Shown here: in pieces, positions 1-11,284 of the stretch
How the letters are laid out: every line of letters starts with the position of its first letter
How positions within the stretch are numbered: the first letter of the stretch is position 1
Source: Bimuria novae-zelandiae CBS 107.79
Lineage: Eukaryota > Ascomycota > Dothideomycetes > Pleosporales > Didymosphaeriaceae
Assembly (NCBI GenBank): GCA_010015655.1
Contig: ML976750.1
Coordinates: forward strand, 173,992 to 237,991
Length of the DNA stretch: 64,000 nt
Direction: 5' to 3'
The notes under the pieces: generated by a model
The model's database searches: none
Told to the model about the DNA's origin: nothing
Seen by the model: only the letters and a program-made list of their open reading frames with translations
Program-made: the position numbers and the translations under genes

Positions 1-606
1 GACATTTCGGAGACCCGCCTCATGGACGCAGCGACTACATACCCACGCCAGGACCTCCCCGAAGCCATCCAGCAAACCATGGAGGACATGCTTATCTCCC
101 TCCTCTCAGACGAGCGCCTCGTCGTCGCGCAGAAACAAGCCGTCCCCTGCACCAAAACGCAATCCGTCAGCGTGTACAAGTACAAACGCGAGGGCCTGTG
201 GGTCGGCTACGCCTTCGCCGTCGCAGCCGCCCTGCTCTGTCTTGCTGTCGGCGGCTGGGCCATCCACCAGAACGGCGTCGCGTCAGACACGCTGTTCTCG
301 CGCATTCTGGTCACGACGAGGAATCCCACGCTGGATCGCCTGAGCGTCGGCGCGTGTCTGGGCGGCGACCCGTTCCCGAAGGAGTTGACGAGAACGAAGC
401 TTAGATTTGGGGTCTTGCTTGAGGAGAATCCGCGCGAGGGGCCGCTGGGTACCGTGGAGCATTGTACGTTTGGCGCCGTCGGGGAGACGAAGGATATCGT
501 CAAGTATGGTGTGTATGCTGGGTTGAAAGAGCATAGACGTAAGGCGAGTACGCGGGAGGAAAAACAACCGCTGTTGCCCAAGGAAGAGGGCTTGAGGAGG
601 AGGTAG
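1..606 (+). CDS. C-terminal part of a fungal membrane protein (5' end outside window)
   Basis: The reading frame is open from base 1 to a TAG at 604-606, so the window begins inside the gene; the first internal Met is at 22. The visible ~200 residues have one strong hydrophobic segment (roughly residues 70-90 of the visible part, GYAFAVAAALLCLAVGGWAI), preceded by a basic YKYKRE stretch and followed by a soluble tail with two Cys and a Lys/Arg-rich C-terminus. This layout, with a last transmembrane helix and a short cytosolic tail, is common in large fungal multi-pass proteins of unknown function. I do not recognise the family with certainty and assign no function. It converges with PAT1 on the other strand. 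Confidence 0.6.
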   Translation, partial: DISETRLMDAATTYPRQDLPEAIQQTMEDMLISLLSDERLVVAQKQAVPCTKTQSVSVYKYKREGLWVGYAFAVAAALLCLAVGGWAIHQNGVASDTLFSRILVTTRNPTLDRLSVGACLGGDPFPKELTRTKLRFGVLLEENPREGPLGTVEHCTFGAVGETKDIVKYGVYAGLKEHRRKASTREEKQPLLPKEEGLRRR

Positions 607-1122
607 CCAGGGTTGGGACAGAGGTTATTGTGTAATGTGTTTGTGTAATCATGTTTGAGAGATTGTGGGTTGGATGTCAGGACGCATTTTGCCTACGACT
701 GCATATACCCCGGCGTGTAGCATTTTCTGGAGTTCATTGATACGGCAAGCGAACCAGGATGCATTTCTAGTGAGAGTCACTCGTGCGGAGAACACTGGGT
801 TCGCATTTGAAAATCTTGTTTATTGAAGCATAACAATACACTAACACTACGAGTATTCGTCTCAACCACCAGGGTCTCCTTGATAAATACGAGATTGATG
901 GTCCTCGGCTATCTAAGCGTCTTCCGACGTTGCCAGGATGACTGGAGACGTGAAGATCGTTCTTCGCGAAGCCTATCCACCGGAAGCAGGCGATGAAAGT
1001 AGAGTCTTCGCTCCACCGCAAGCTAGACTTCCTTCGCATGCACCCGGCTCGCAGGCCGGCGGACCATTGCGTCTAGTAATTGACGAAACCTTTTGAGTCC
1101 TTACAAATATGCCCTGATTCTT
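607..1122. other. Convergent intergenic region
   Basis: The 3' ends of the partial membrane-protein gene (+) and of PAT1 (-) face each other here. Short open frames exist but none has splice continuity or a recognisable product. It probably holds two 3' UTRs. Nothing else seen. Confidence 0.5.
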
Positions 1123-3769
1123 TCAACCAAGCAACTCGACGTCCAACCCAATGGCCCTCATGAAGAGATTGACATTTGCAAGGCGAGCTCCAGCCATCTC
1201 CGCTGGCAACGCCTTGCTGACGGTGACTGTCTCCATGACACGATCCTTCACGCCAATGACAAGCCTCTGCTGTTGTTCCGGGCTAGCACCCACTCCCATG
1301 GCAGCGAGGAACTGCCAGATGTACATGTCGTCCGTGTCATTGATACCACCTGGGAAGATTACCGGTAGAACCGGCTCGACCGCGTCGAATAAGCGATTGT
1401 ACAAATCGTTCCACTGTTCCCAGTCGTTCTGATTCATCTCCGGAGCGGACTGCTTCAGGAGCTCGGCGCGTGATATAAGGATGGTGAGAAGCGACATGCC
1501 GACTTTGCAGCGAGCAACAACGTGCATGTTCGTTCGATCGAGAATGAGTCCGAGCAGGCCAATGATGATGTTGAGTGGCGATTCCGAGACGTGGGCGAAT
1601 ACCGGCGGAATGACGGTGCCAAGGAAGAGTTCAATGTCCTCACGCATGGCCGCGCTCAAGGGTTCTTCCGTCGTAGCGGTGCCGTGCGAGACAACGGGAA
1701 GCTGATCCAAATGAACGACGATCATGGTGACCACCGTGATGCGCTCTTGCTCGTCGATGTGCGGGAAGATGCGCGAGATGGCTTTCTTTCCTTTGGCATG
1801 CGACAAGATGGAGATGAACGGGTGCGGGGTGGGAGACCTGGTCTGGTAAGTGTCAAAGTTCAAAGGATAGAACGGGCCCGACTTACTGAGGATTGATAGG
1901 CTCCATGATCCTGAGATTGTACCAGAGCTCCTTGCGCAGCGCCTCAATCTTAGACCGCCATTCCATGTGAGCTTGGATGGCCTCCGGCGAGCTGTCTTCT
2001 CGGATTGGTGGGGGCACAGCTCGGTCAACATCCTCGATCCTCATCAGCGTCATATAGATTGACTCGATGTTGCGCAACGTCTGTTTCCGGTGTGCAACGG
2101 AAGACTTTGGGTGCTTCGCAAGCTTGTCTCCGGTCTCGGGTCGCTTGAGATTCAGGAGAGGTCTGGGTGTCTTTGCGTTACTGAAAGCAATCTTGCCCAG
2201 GCTGCCTTCGATAACGAGCTGTTTGCCTTTGGGTTTGGCCTTTGCGGCTTCAACTGCTCGCTGGACTTGCTGTTCCATACGTTGCATGTGGTTGTCGCCA
2301 CCTCGGACGTTCCTACGCGGTCCGAATCGGCTGTTGGTCTGGAATAGATAGGTCTGAGCGAACTGATTTGCAGGCTGGTGTGGGTTCTGTCGCGCACCAC
2401 CACGTATTTGGCTCATCACGTGGTAGTAGAAGTCCTCGGCGATGGCCGCTTCAGAACCTCTTTCCTCCACGTTTCCAGTAGCGGTCATGAGTTGCTGCAG
2501 TTGGATACGCGTGATGAAGTTCTTGTCTTGAGGAGTCATCAAGCCGTTATCCTTGGCCAGTAGGGAGATCTTGTGGTTGCGCTTGGCACGTTTGGCCTCG
2601 GCCTCGATGTAGGCGTCTCGCTCTTCCTGAGACAGAGCCATGAGTTGCTCGGGATGCGTGATGACCATGCCTTGGAAGGAAGGTCCCCTGTTATGGCCTG
2701 GCTGAGGGACACGAGCTCCCGGGTGTCCAGCGTGCGCGACGGGCTGTCCTTGACCTGATAACCTATTCGGATTTTGGAGGATGTGCCTTGGTTGGGAAGG
2801 CGGACGCTGGGGCTGTCCCTGAGCTTGCATGGGCCTGGGCTGTTGGGCCACAGGTTCGTTGGCCTGTCTTGGTCGTTGAAGAATTGTAGGCTGCTGCTGT
2901 GGCTGGGTATGAACAGGCTGGCCGGGAAGCTCAGCATGAACTTGGTGTTGGCGTGGACCGGACGGGCCGGGGGGGTGCTGCTGCTGGGGCCGTTGCAAGA
3001 TGTGCGGTTGTGGGAACTGGCCCGGAAAGCCTGGCATGCCTGGATACTGCGGTTGTCCCTGTGGCATTTGCTGCGGATAATGAGACGGCATGGGAGGTTG
3101 AGCAGGTGCCATGTGCTGCTGTTGCTGCTGCTGCGGCACCGGTTGAGGGGGTCCCTGAATGGTCTGTTGACGCATCATGGCCTCGACCTCGTCCAGACTC
3201 AGCATCTTCCGTGAGAGAGTAGGAGCTTGCTGCGAACGCTCTGGCTGCTGGTGCGGAATGGGCGACTCCTTGGGCTTGAGACCCCAAATATCGGCACGTG
3301 CCTCCAATTGAGGGATGAAGTCGGGGTCATGGTAGCTCTCGTAGCCGGTCCGGGTGGGCTTCGACGCGTGCGGGATCGGGGGCCTCTGCTGCTGCTGGGG
3401 CGCCGGTTGACGAGTCTGGTAAACCATTTGCTCCTCCTGCAGCGTGTTGGCAATCTTGGACGTCTGGCCGGCGAAGTCGAAATCCTTTCCAACACTCTGC
3501 TGGGTGGCCGGGCCACTGCCAAAGGTGTCGTCGTTGAAGGCATCGTCGGTCTCGTCGAGCTGGTCGCCTAGGCCATCGTAGGTCTCCTCGAAATCAATAC
3601 TTGGGGCATATCAGTACAGTCCTGAGTGTTCGCGAGGCAGGACCTACGCATCGTCGTCAGCTGCCCCTCTGCCCAGGCTGGCGAAGGCGTCGTGGTGGCC
3701 AAAGCCGGGGGCGTTGGTCGAGTGGCCCTGGTCGCGCGGTAGGGTGGTGTCGAAGCCGAAGAACGACAT
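1123..3769 (-). CDS. pat1: PAT1, mRNA decapping activator (topoisomerase II-associated protein family)
   Basis: Three exons on the minus strand: 3769-3648, 3599-1887 and 1837-1123, giving 849 aa. The introns are 48 and 49 nt with donors GTAGGT and GTAAGT, and phase is kept at both joins. The start gives MSFFGFDTTLPRD, the usual ascomycete PAT1 N-terminus, followed by an acidic segment with the FEETYDGLGDQLDETDD motif. Residues ~130-320 are a long Gln/Pro-rich low-complexity region. The C-terminal third carries the conserved alpha-helical PAT1 domain; the second splice join restores PHPFISILSHAKGKKAISR, a family hallmark. Known role: a scaffold that links deadenylated mRNA with the Lsm1-7 ring and Dhh1/Dcp2 and promotes decapping and P-body assembly in the cytoplasm. 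It diverges from the KTR-like gene with a shared ~890-bp upstream region. Identification is firm; the exact residues at the splice joins are inferred. Confidence 0.9.
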
Positions 3770-4659
3770 GATGGGCGGTGCCCGAGAGCGAGCGTGGTGC
3801 GATCGCACGTGGTAGTCGTGGTGATAGCAGCGAACAGGCGCGTTGAACAGTGACGTGTAGCGAGGGAAGTGGTGAAGGTATTGTGTCCAATACGCCGACG
3901 GATAGGTATCTTTACGGCGGCGGAAGCATTGAGTGAGGGGGTGACGCAGAAATGGCAAAGATATTCTATCGAATAGTGATGGACGTCAGGCGGGGTGCGC
4001 GGCGTCGTGGACGAGCTTGCGGCGCTGCTGAAGACGACAATGTTTCGTTGAGCTGTACCAAACAACTCTTGGCGCTTTCGGTGCAGCGGGGTCACGTAAT
4101 CCACGTAGACACAACATTCACCGAGTCACAGAATTCATTAACTCCAGTGGATTCCCGTCTCCCAAGTCCCTGCAGCGATGCTTCTCTCCGTGCGTGCAGA
4201 TGATGCTAAAAAGGGTGTGCGTCTGCGTCAGCTCGTACCGCGCGACTCGGGCCCAGGGACGACCCAGAGCATCCTTGCATGGCGCGTCGCTCAGCCTTTC
4301 CTCCTATTCCGCAATTCACATTCTTTGCGTCGTGACTATTTCTCCCCCTCGGTCCTCTGTCCCCGACTTCTCCTTTATTCTCTTCAATCGACGAGTAGCC
4401 AGCCCAGGTTGCTCTGATTTCACCCGTACGAGGACAGCCGCATTAGCTCCTTTGACCTGTGCAACGGGGGCCCTTTAGGAGCTTTGGATCCTAACCGTCG
4501 ACGTAGCCTCAAACTCCACAGTCGTCTTCGCATCCCCGGATAGTCGCCAAGGTGGAGGGCTCCGTGCTGGAAAAGAGCCAGCCTGAGAAGAGCCAGCCTG
4601 AGAAGAGCCAGCCTGAGAAGAGCCAGCCTGAACCCCAGCAGCAGCAGTCTCGCGGCATA
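3770..4659. promoter_or_regulatory. Divergent promoter region between PAT1 (-) and the mannosyltransferase (+)
   Basis: 890 bp between two opposed start codons. Pyrimidine-rich tracts lie around 4280-4390, upstream of the plus-strand gene. A 15-bp tandem repeat sits just before the plus-strand ATG and is listed separately. No conserved coding sequence seen. Confidence 0.5.
4570..4629 (+). repeat. 15-bp minisatellite, four units, in the 5' leader of the mannosyltransferase
   Basis: Four head-to-tail copies of gagaagagccagcct; the first copy differs by one base (gaaaag). The array ends about 30 bp before the chosen ATG at 4660 and is in frame with it, but no in-frame ATG precedes it, so it is read here as 5' UTR. 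If an upstream exon supplied a start, it would encode an E-K-S-Q-P repeat. Confidence 0.85.
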
Positions 4660-5996
4660 ATGGCCGGCCAGCAACGCTACCTGCGCTACATTGTTTTTGC
4701 GCTCGTTGTACGTTTCCCCGGGACGATGCGGTGCGCAACCAGCTAACAGCGCCAGGCCATCGTCCTCCTCTTCTTCATCTCCTCGTCCTCGTCGGTACCT
4801 TCCGCACAATGGCCCACGTACAAGGGGGGCCAGCCCCAGAGCCAGGACCAGAGTGCCGCAGACTCCAATGCGCCCGCCGCGCCCCAAACGCCCCAAAGTG
4901 AAAAGCCGTCCACCGGGACGACGCCCAACCCTGGCAATGCGCTGCCGCCTGCCACGGCCGGTGGTCCCCGCATGAACGCAACCTTCGTAACCCTCGCACG
5001 CAACTCGGATATCTGGGAGATTGCCGAGTCGATCCGCCATGTCGAGGACCGCTTCAACCGCAAATTCAACTACGACTGGGTCTTCCTCAACGACGATGAT
5101 TTCAGCGACGAGTTCAAGAAGCTCACCTCCTCGCTTGTCTCGGGAAAAACAAAATACGGCAAGATTCCAAAGGAACATTGGTCGTTCCCTGAGTGGATTG
5201 ACCAGGACAAGGCCGCCAAGGTCCGCGAGGAAATGAAAGAGAAGAAGATCATCTACGGCGACTCCATCAGTTACAGGCACATGTGTCGATACGAGTCCGG
5301 CTTCTTCTTCCGCCACCCCTTGATGATGGACTACGAATGGTACTGGCGCGTCGAGCCCAGCGTCAAGCTGTTCTGCGACATCGAGTATGACACCTTCAAG
5401 TACATGGCCGATAACAAAAAGAAGTACAGCTTCACACTGAGCTTGTATGAATACGTCGAAACCATTCCCACCCTTTGGGACACCGTCAAGAACTTCACCG
5501 CCACCTACCCCCAGCACGTCGTCAAGGGCAACTCTTTGAAGTGGATCAGCGAGGACGACGGAAAGACGTACAATCACTGCCATTTCTGGTCCAATTTCGA
5601 AATAGGAAATCTTAATTGGCTCCGTTCTGATGCCTACATCGACTACTTCACCTCCCTGGACCACGCAGGCGGCTTTTTCTACGAGCGCTGGGGCGATGCG
5701 CCTGTGCACTCCATCGCCGCTGCTCTCATGCTCAAGAAGGACGAGATCCACTTCTTCAACGACATTGCCTACTACCACGTGCCCTTTACCCACTGCCCAA
5801 CTGGTGAGCAGTATCGCCTGGACCACAAGTGCTCTTGCAATCCGAAAGACAACTTCGACTGGAACGGCTACAGTTGTAAGTGTCCCGCTCACGTCCCCAC
5901 TACGCCCAACATGCTAATGAACTTGACACAGGCACTGCGCGCTTCTACGAGGTGAACGAAATGGAGAAGCCAGAAGGGTACGAAAAGGAACATTAA
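4660..5996 (+). CDS. GT15 alpha-1,2-mannosyltransferase (KRE2/MNT1/KTR family)
   Basis: Three exons, 4660-4707, 4756-5875 and 5932-5996, encode 410 aa; introns are 48 and 56 nt with GTACGT and GTAAGT donors. The protein is a type II Golgi membrane protein: short basic N-tail, a hydrophobic anchor at residues ~10-30 that spans the first splice join, a Pro/Gln/Ser-rich stem to ~90, then the catalytic domain. Family motifs are present: [16 protein letters not shown] at the domain start, FCDIEYDTF (metal/nucleotide-sugar region) and [12 protein letters not shown], which contains the Glu regarded as the nucleophile in Kre2. The last join gives the conserved tail [19 protein letters not shown]. Known role of the family: adding alpha-1,2-linked mannose from GDP-mannose to O- and N-linked glycans. 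Which KTR paralogue this is cannot be decided here. Confidence 0.9.
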
Positions 5997-6848
5997 ACCA
6001 GTAATTAGTCTCTTTACATCCCAGACACACCCTCGGTCACGACGTACCAAATCCAAACCATTTTTCATTCGGACCACTCCAGTGCGCTTTTCGGCACGGT
6101 GTGCTGACCTATTTCGCTGCAAGTGCTCCGTACACGACGTTCGAAACCGTCTGGTTGTTTTTCTGGCTCATCATGGCCTTGGTTCTATCGACTTGCGTTT
6201 GTGTTGGTTGCGTTGCTAGAAAAGGAAGGCGTATCAGGTATGATGCGCAGGGCTAGGTATGATGTGTTTGGCCCGCATACAAGGCATGGCGTTGATCGGG
6301 GTACGGGTGGCATCTGTATGGGCTTATATTCGCAGTGTATCTTTACGGGTTGGTTCGGCCGGGCGGTCACATCTGTAGCGCTATATAAAGACTGCCTATG
6401 CTATTGTGTGTTTAACGACAACGGTGCCCGGTTCGATTTCAATGCTTTTCAAAACTCATGAATCTGTTCAAATGTTTGACACTTGCGAATAATGTATCCA
6501 CAGGAGAGGCTCCACTCGTTGCGACACTTTCAGCCTTAGGCGCTACTGTTGATTGCCGGCGGTGGCGCGCCTCCGCAAAGCCTCGGCTGCACCTGGCGCG
6601 AACGTCAAAGCTCGGATGGGGATAACGACCAATGTCTCGCCCTGTTGGCCTGACGCGGTGATGGAGACTTTCGGCATAATTCTCCCTTTTCAATTCCTTT
6701 TCACGTAACCAGAAGCATTTCTAGGAATCCCGCGAACCGTCTCATGGCCGCGTCATAACGCCCTCCTCTCCCATCGTCCTCCTTCAACCAGCCATCTGCG
6801 ACCGCGACCGCGACCGCGACGAACCCTGGCTACCTGCCCAACGCAGCC
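5997..6848. other. Intergenic: 3' UTR of the mannosyltransferase and promoter of the acyltransferase
   Basis: No supported gene. Just before the acyltransferase ATG, 6798-6820 holds almost four copies of the hexamer gcgacc. Short open frames on both strands lack splice continuity or recognisable products. Confidence 0.5.
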
Positions 6849-9437
6849 ATGTCGTCCTCTTCAAAAGCGCACAAGAGCTCGCGCTCGACGGCGGAGCAAG
6901 CGCCCGACATAAGCATCACCACCGACGATGAAGTGCACCTCCACACGGCGGGCTACGCCGAGTCCTCTGAGCGCGAGGTCATAAACAGCATGGCACGCTT
7001 CCGCTCTTCTCCCCTCGACTTCATCCGCGAAGTGTCACTGCACGTGTCCGGGACAGGATGGCGGTCGTACGACGACATTGTTGGCCAGCCCATCTTCTAC
7101 TCGGGTTTTTCGGAGAACATGAAGAGCATGGTGCTGAGCAACCCGATGCTCGTTAGCAAGGTGCGGGAGCTAGCGGATAAGAGGGTGGAAGTCGAGGCAA
7201 AAGAGGGCTTGTTAGGCGAGGCAGTCATGAATGGGAAGGACGGCGTGGGCAGCGGAGACAGAAAACGGCGGAGGCGAGAGATGATCGAGGAGAGTCTCAT
7301 GGAGGTTGCCGAGACACTGACGGATAATATGATTTGCAAAATGGAGAGCAAGCGGTTCATACGAGGCGCCTATTATTTGGCTACACAGCTTCTGACGCGG
7401 GCCTACCACCAAGGTGTGCACGTCTCGAGCGAGGAAGTCCTGCGTCTGCGCCGTGTCGCTGAGCAGGCGGCCAAGTCCAAACACTCCATCATCTTCCTAC
7501 CGTGCCATCGCTCGCACGTCGACTACGTCTCGCTGCAGATTATATGCTACCGGCTCGGGCTGGCCCTTCCGACCGTTGTTTCAGGCGACAATCTGAACTT
7601 CCCCGTATTAGGGAGTTTCCTGCAGCATGCGGGTGCCATGTGGATACGGCGAAGCTTTGGGGACGATCAGCTATATCAGACACTTGTGCAGGCTTACATC
7701 GACACACTGCTACAGAACGGGTTCAATCTGGAGTGCTTCGTGGAGGGCGGAAGAAGTCGGACAGGCAAGCTACTGCCGCCGAAATTTGGCATCCTGAGTT
7801 ACATGCTGGACAGTGTGGCGAGTGGAAGGGTGGGCGATGCCATCATCTGCCCCGTTTCGACGCAGTACGACAAGGTTATTGAGGTAGAGTAAGTAAAGTG
7901 CACCATGTTGGACTGGACTAGACCAGTACTAACGAGATCAGGTCGTATATCAGCGAGCTCCTAGGCCAACCAAAGCCAAAAGAGAACCTTCTGGATTTCC
8001 TCTCCGCATCTTCGGTACTCTCGCTGAAGTTGGGCCGCGTCGACGTCCGCTTCCACGAGCCCTGGTCCCTTCGCAAATTTATAGGTGAGCAACAAGGCCG
8101 GTTCAGCAAGCTCCCACAACAGCTTGACGCCAAGGATCAGCGGATAAGATTGTTACGTACGCTGGGCTTCAAGGTCCTGAGCGAGATCAATGATGTGTCC
8201 GTGGTCATGCCCACGGCGCTCGTCGGAACTGTGCTACTAACGCTACGAGGGCGCGGTGTTGGCAAAACCGAGTTGATCAGAAGAGTAGAATGGCTCAGCG
8301 ATCGCGTTAGAGCTCAAGGAGGCAGAGTAGCCCATTTCGCCGGTCTGCCAACGAGCGCCGTCGTGGACCGTGCCCTCGAAGTCCTAGGTCCGGGGCTCGT
8401 AGGTCTGGTTCCAGGTCTACCCGAAGAGACTTTCTATGCTGTGGATAGGTACGCATCTCTATTTTCGCTGTAGGCGGCACCATGTGTGCTAACGATTGCG
8501 CAGGTTCCAGCTCTCCTTCTATCGCAATATGACCATACATCTGTTCATACTTCAGAGCTTGGTCTCCGCTGCCCTCTACACATCCGTCAAACAAGGTGGC
8601 GCTCCAGTCCATCAACGCATTTCGTTCGCCGACCTTCGCCTCCAAGTCTCCTTCCTCTCGCAGCTCTTCCGCGGCGAATTCATCTTCCCAACCGAAGGGC
8701 TGGACTACAACCTATCCAAGACGCTCGCTCTTCTCGAAGCAGACAACGTCATAAAAGTCGCCCGGAACCCCGCTACCTCTTCGTCGGAGGAAGGGCAAAT
8801 CGAATGGGTGGAACTAAGCGACGCCGAGAGAGAACAGGGCCGTGAAAACTTCGACTTCTACTGTTTCTTGATATGGCCTTTCATCGAAGCGGCATGGCTT
8901 GGTGCCGTCAGCTTGTTAATGCTGACGCCTCCCGCTGGCCACATCGCGAAAGAGTCATGGCTCCCGCTCAAGAACGTGCAAGACCGCGCACAACTCCTCG
9001 GCAAAACACTGTACCACCAGGGCGATCTAAGCTACTTTGAAGCCGTGAACAAAGAAACGCTAAGAAACACATACCAGCGCTTCGAAGAGGACGGTATGGT
9101 CCTCGTGGCGAAGTCGAAAGACAAGAACAGCCCGACGACGGTCAGACTGGCGGATGAGTGGCTCCCGCAGCGCGATGCGAGCGGGAAATTGAAAGCTGAG
9201 GGCCCCCTGTGGTTGTTTGCGGAGAGGATCAGCGTGTCGAGGCGCGAGGGGAAGAATCGGAGAGATGGCGCGACGGTGCAGACGAGGGTGCTTAGTTTGG
9301 CGGAGATGGTGGGGAGGGACTTGTGGGCGGAGGGTGCGGCGATGGAGGCGAGGGATAGGGAGGCGGAGCAGATGGCTGCTAAGGCGAAGAAGAGGAGGGG
9401 GAAGACGAAGTTGGTGGTTCCGGCGGCGAAGCTGTGA
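6849..9437 (+). CDS. PlsB-type glycerol-3-phosphate / DHAP acyltransferase
   Basis: Three exons, 6849-7888, 7942-8448 and 8504-9437, encode 826 aa; introns are 53 and 55 nt with GTAAGT and GTACGC donors and TACTAAC/GCTAAC branch sites. Acyltransferase blocks occur in order: HRSHVD (the HX4D catalytic motif, His at ~220), IRRSFGDD (~275), FVEGGRSRTGK (~297, glycerol-phosphate binding) and ICPVSTQYDKVIE before the first intron. The size and the long C-terminal half match the PlsB/GNPAT branch rather than the shorter yeast Gat1/Gat2 type. Predicted reaction: acyl-CoA plus glycerol-3-phosphate or dihydroxyacetone phosphate to the 1-acyl product, the first step of glycerolipid synthesis. The tail is Lys/Arg-rich (AAKAKKRRGKTKLV) and ends AAKL, which somewhat resembles a peroxisomal C-terminal signal (consensus SKL/AKL), so peroxisomal location is possible. 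Substrate choice is not determined. Confidence 0.88.
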
Positions 9438-11284
9438 ACGCGGAGGTGCTACTACTAATCCAAATATGTGTTATGGTTATTGATGTGTATTTTGAGGACG
9501 AGTGTAAATGTTCATGTGATGGTCTGCAGGCTGTGCTGGTTTCGACGGGGAGTATGCCGGGACTCTTTCGTTGAGATGGCGTTTGAGCACCAGCATGGAT
9601 AGACAAGAAAGCACTTACCCAACGATGTTGGTATTATTTTAGCATGCCTGGTTTGCATCTTACTCTGCAACTTTGCATCGATCTCATGGCCAGCTTGGCC
9701 CTTTTCACACTGCCTGAATGCAACCTGCTCACCTACCTCTCTGGTCCCCTTGCTCGGCCTTTCTTCTTTCTACCAACTAATAAATCAGCGTACAAGAATA
9801 GAGCTATGTTTTAGATCGCCGGACGTAAGATAAGAAGATCGGAAGCGGCAGTGCTGTTGATGTTGCTGCGGGCCAACATTGAAGTGTTGGTACAAATGTA
9901 GTGACCAATGTCCTGCGCATACCTCAAGTTACGCCCCTCTATAGATCTTCGGATGTGTATTCCATCACTTTGCTTCTCCAGCCCATTCGCAATTATCCTC
10001 CACCAACAAGTGCTCCAAGACCACCCAAGCTTTCGGATACATCCGATCACACGCAATAAGCCACCAAGCAAGTGACTCTAGAGACTATTTACTCGGATTT
10101 CGTACCCTCCGAAAACCATAAAAGCTCTCGATTCGTCGTGACATGTCCGCCGCGCCCCATCAGCCCCGGATGTGCAAACATGCGAGCCACGGTCAGTGTG
10201 CTTGCCGAAACGCGGTGCGTACCGAGGCTGAGGAAACACGCTCAATGCTCTCGAACGAGTAGCCGCCGAGACTCGAATGATCCTGTTTCCCAAGAGGTCG
10301 ACGGCGTGGATGGAGCGAGATGCAAGTCTAGGCGAAACGTGTTCCAGTCTTCCAAGGCGCCTTGCAGGGTGGATGCGCCTCAGGCGAATGCTTGATTCGC
10401 TTGCCGCGAAGTCTTGTCACATTTACCATTGATGTTGCTCCCCCGAAAGGCGGACGTTTCGAGTGTCCACAAAACCCCACGACCCAGACGAGATTGAAAC
10501 GCCACTATTGTCGGCTTTCGTAAGCGAGCAGCAACTCTACTAGCTCACCACGTCTAAGAGAATAGGACGGACAGTGTCGACATCCAGACCTCTACTAATG
10601 CACTTTTTTAGTCTCTGAACCAACATGATGTTTCTTGCAATGAAGGACACCTCCGTGGCTGCGCCTTTAATGCTGAAACAGGGTTGCTAAGCTTTACGGC
10701 CCCTGTCTTATTTCCGCACCAATCGACTCCACATTTCTTCAACACCAACCCCATGCATAAAGCAGAACGCGTATGAGGCGGAACAATTGTCGTACAGGCC
10801 TTGCGCCTTATCATCCAATCAGTTAGCTTCTCGTCGAGGACAGCGCTGAGTTTGGCAATCGGCTAGCCAGGTTTTGGCCGCCTACCCGATCGTCTTACGA
10901 ATGCTTAGCATGATCATCTCCAGGCTGGTTCAATAGGGTGGCACACGGCGCCTCTTGTTTGTGAATGCTTACCGTCCGGCCAGTCCCGACTTGGTATCCG
11001 CTCCGCCTCTTGAGTGCATCAGAATGTGTCTTAGGGTCGAGTTTCATCGGGTTCGCTCCTGGCGTGCCCTTCCTAGGCATCTTTACGACTTCATCATCAT
11101 GCTTTAAATCAGCCGCTCGCCGCTCAATGAGTGTTTCCTCACCACCTTCAGGCCGAGCCTTTTTGTTCTTCCCGAGAGAGTAGCAGTCGACTGTACTCTT
11201 CTCTTCCTTCTTTCCTTCATATATCTTATTCCACAGACCATTTACCTTCTTTTCGTCACAGCTGCCGGTCAGCATTCATCCACC
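9438..11284. other. Long intergenic region upstream of the aspartic protease
   Basis: About 1.85 kb without a supported gene. Several 60-125 codon open frames occur on both strands, but none matches a family I know or joins across a plausible intron; the best of them (10895-11275, minus) is discussed in the findings. The last ~100 bp before 11285 are pyrimidine-rich with a TATATCTT element near 11220, which fits a core promoter for the protease. Confidence 0.45.

Noticed and set aside
4552..4659. Extending the mannosyltransferase N-terminus upstream through the EKSQP repeat
   Set aside because: No in-frame ATG upstream (the open frame begins with GTG), and the ATG at 4660 gives a normal type II anchor.
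4420..5892. 490-codon open frame on the minus strand opposite the mannosyltransferase
   Set aside because: Exactly antisense to firmly identified KTR coding sequence; arises from GC-rich third positions of the real gene.
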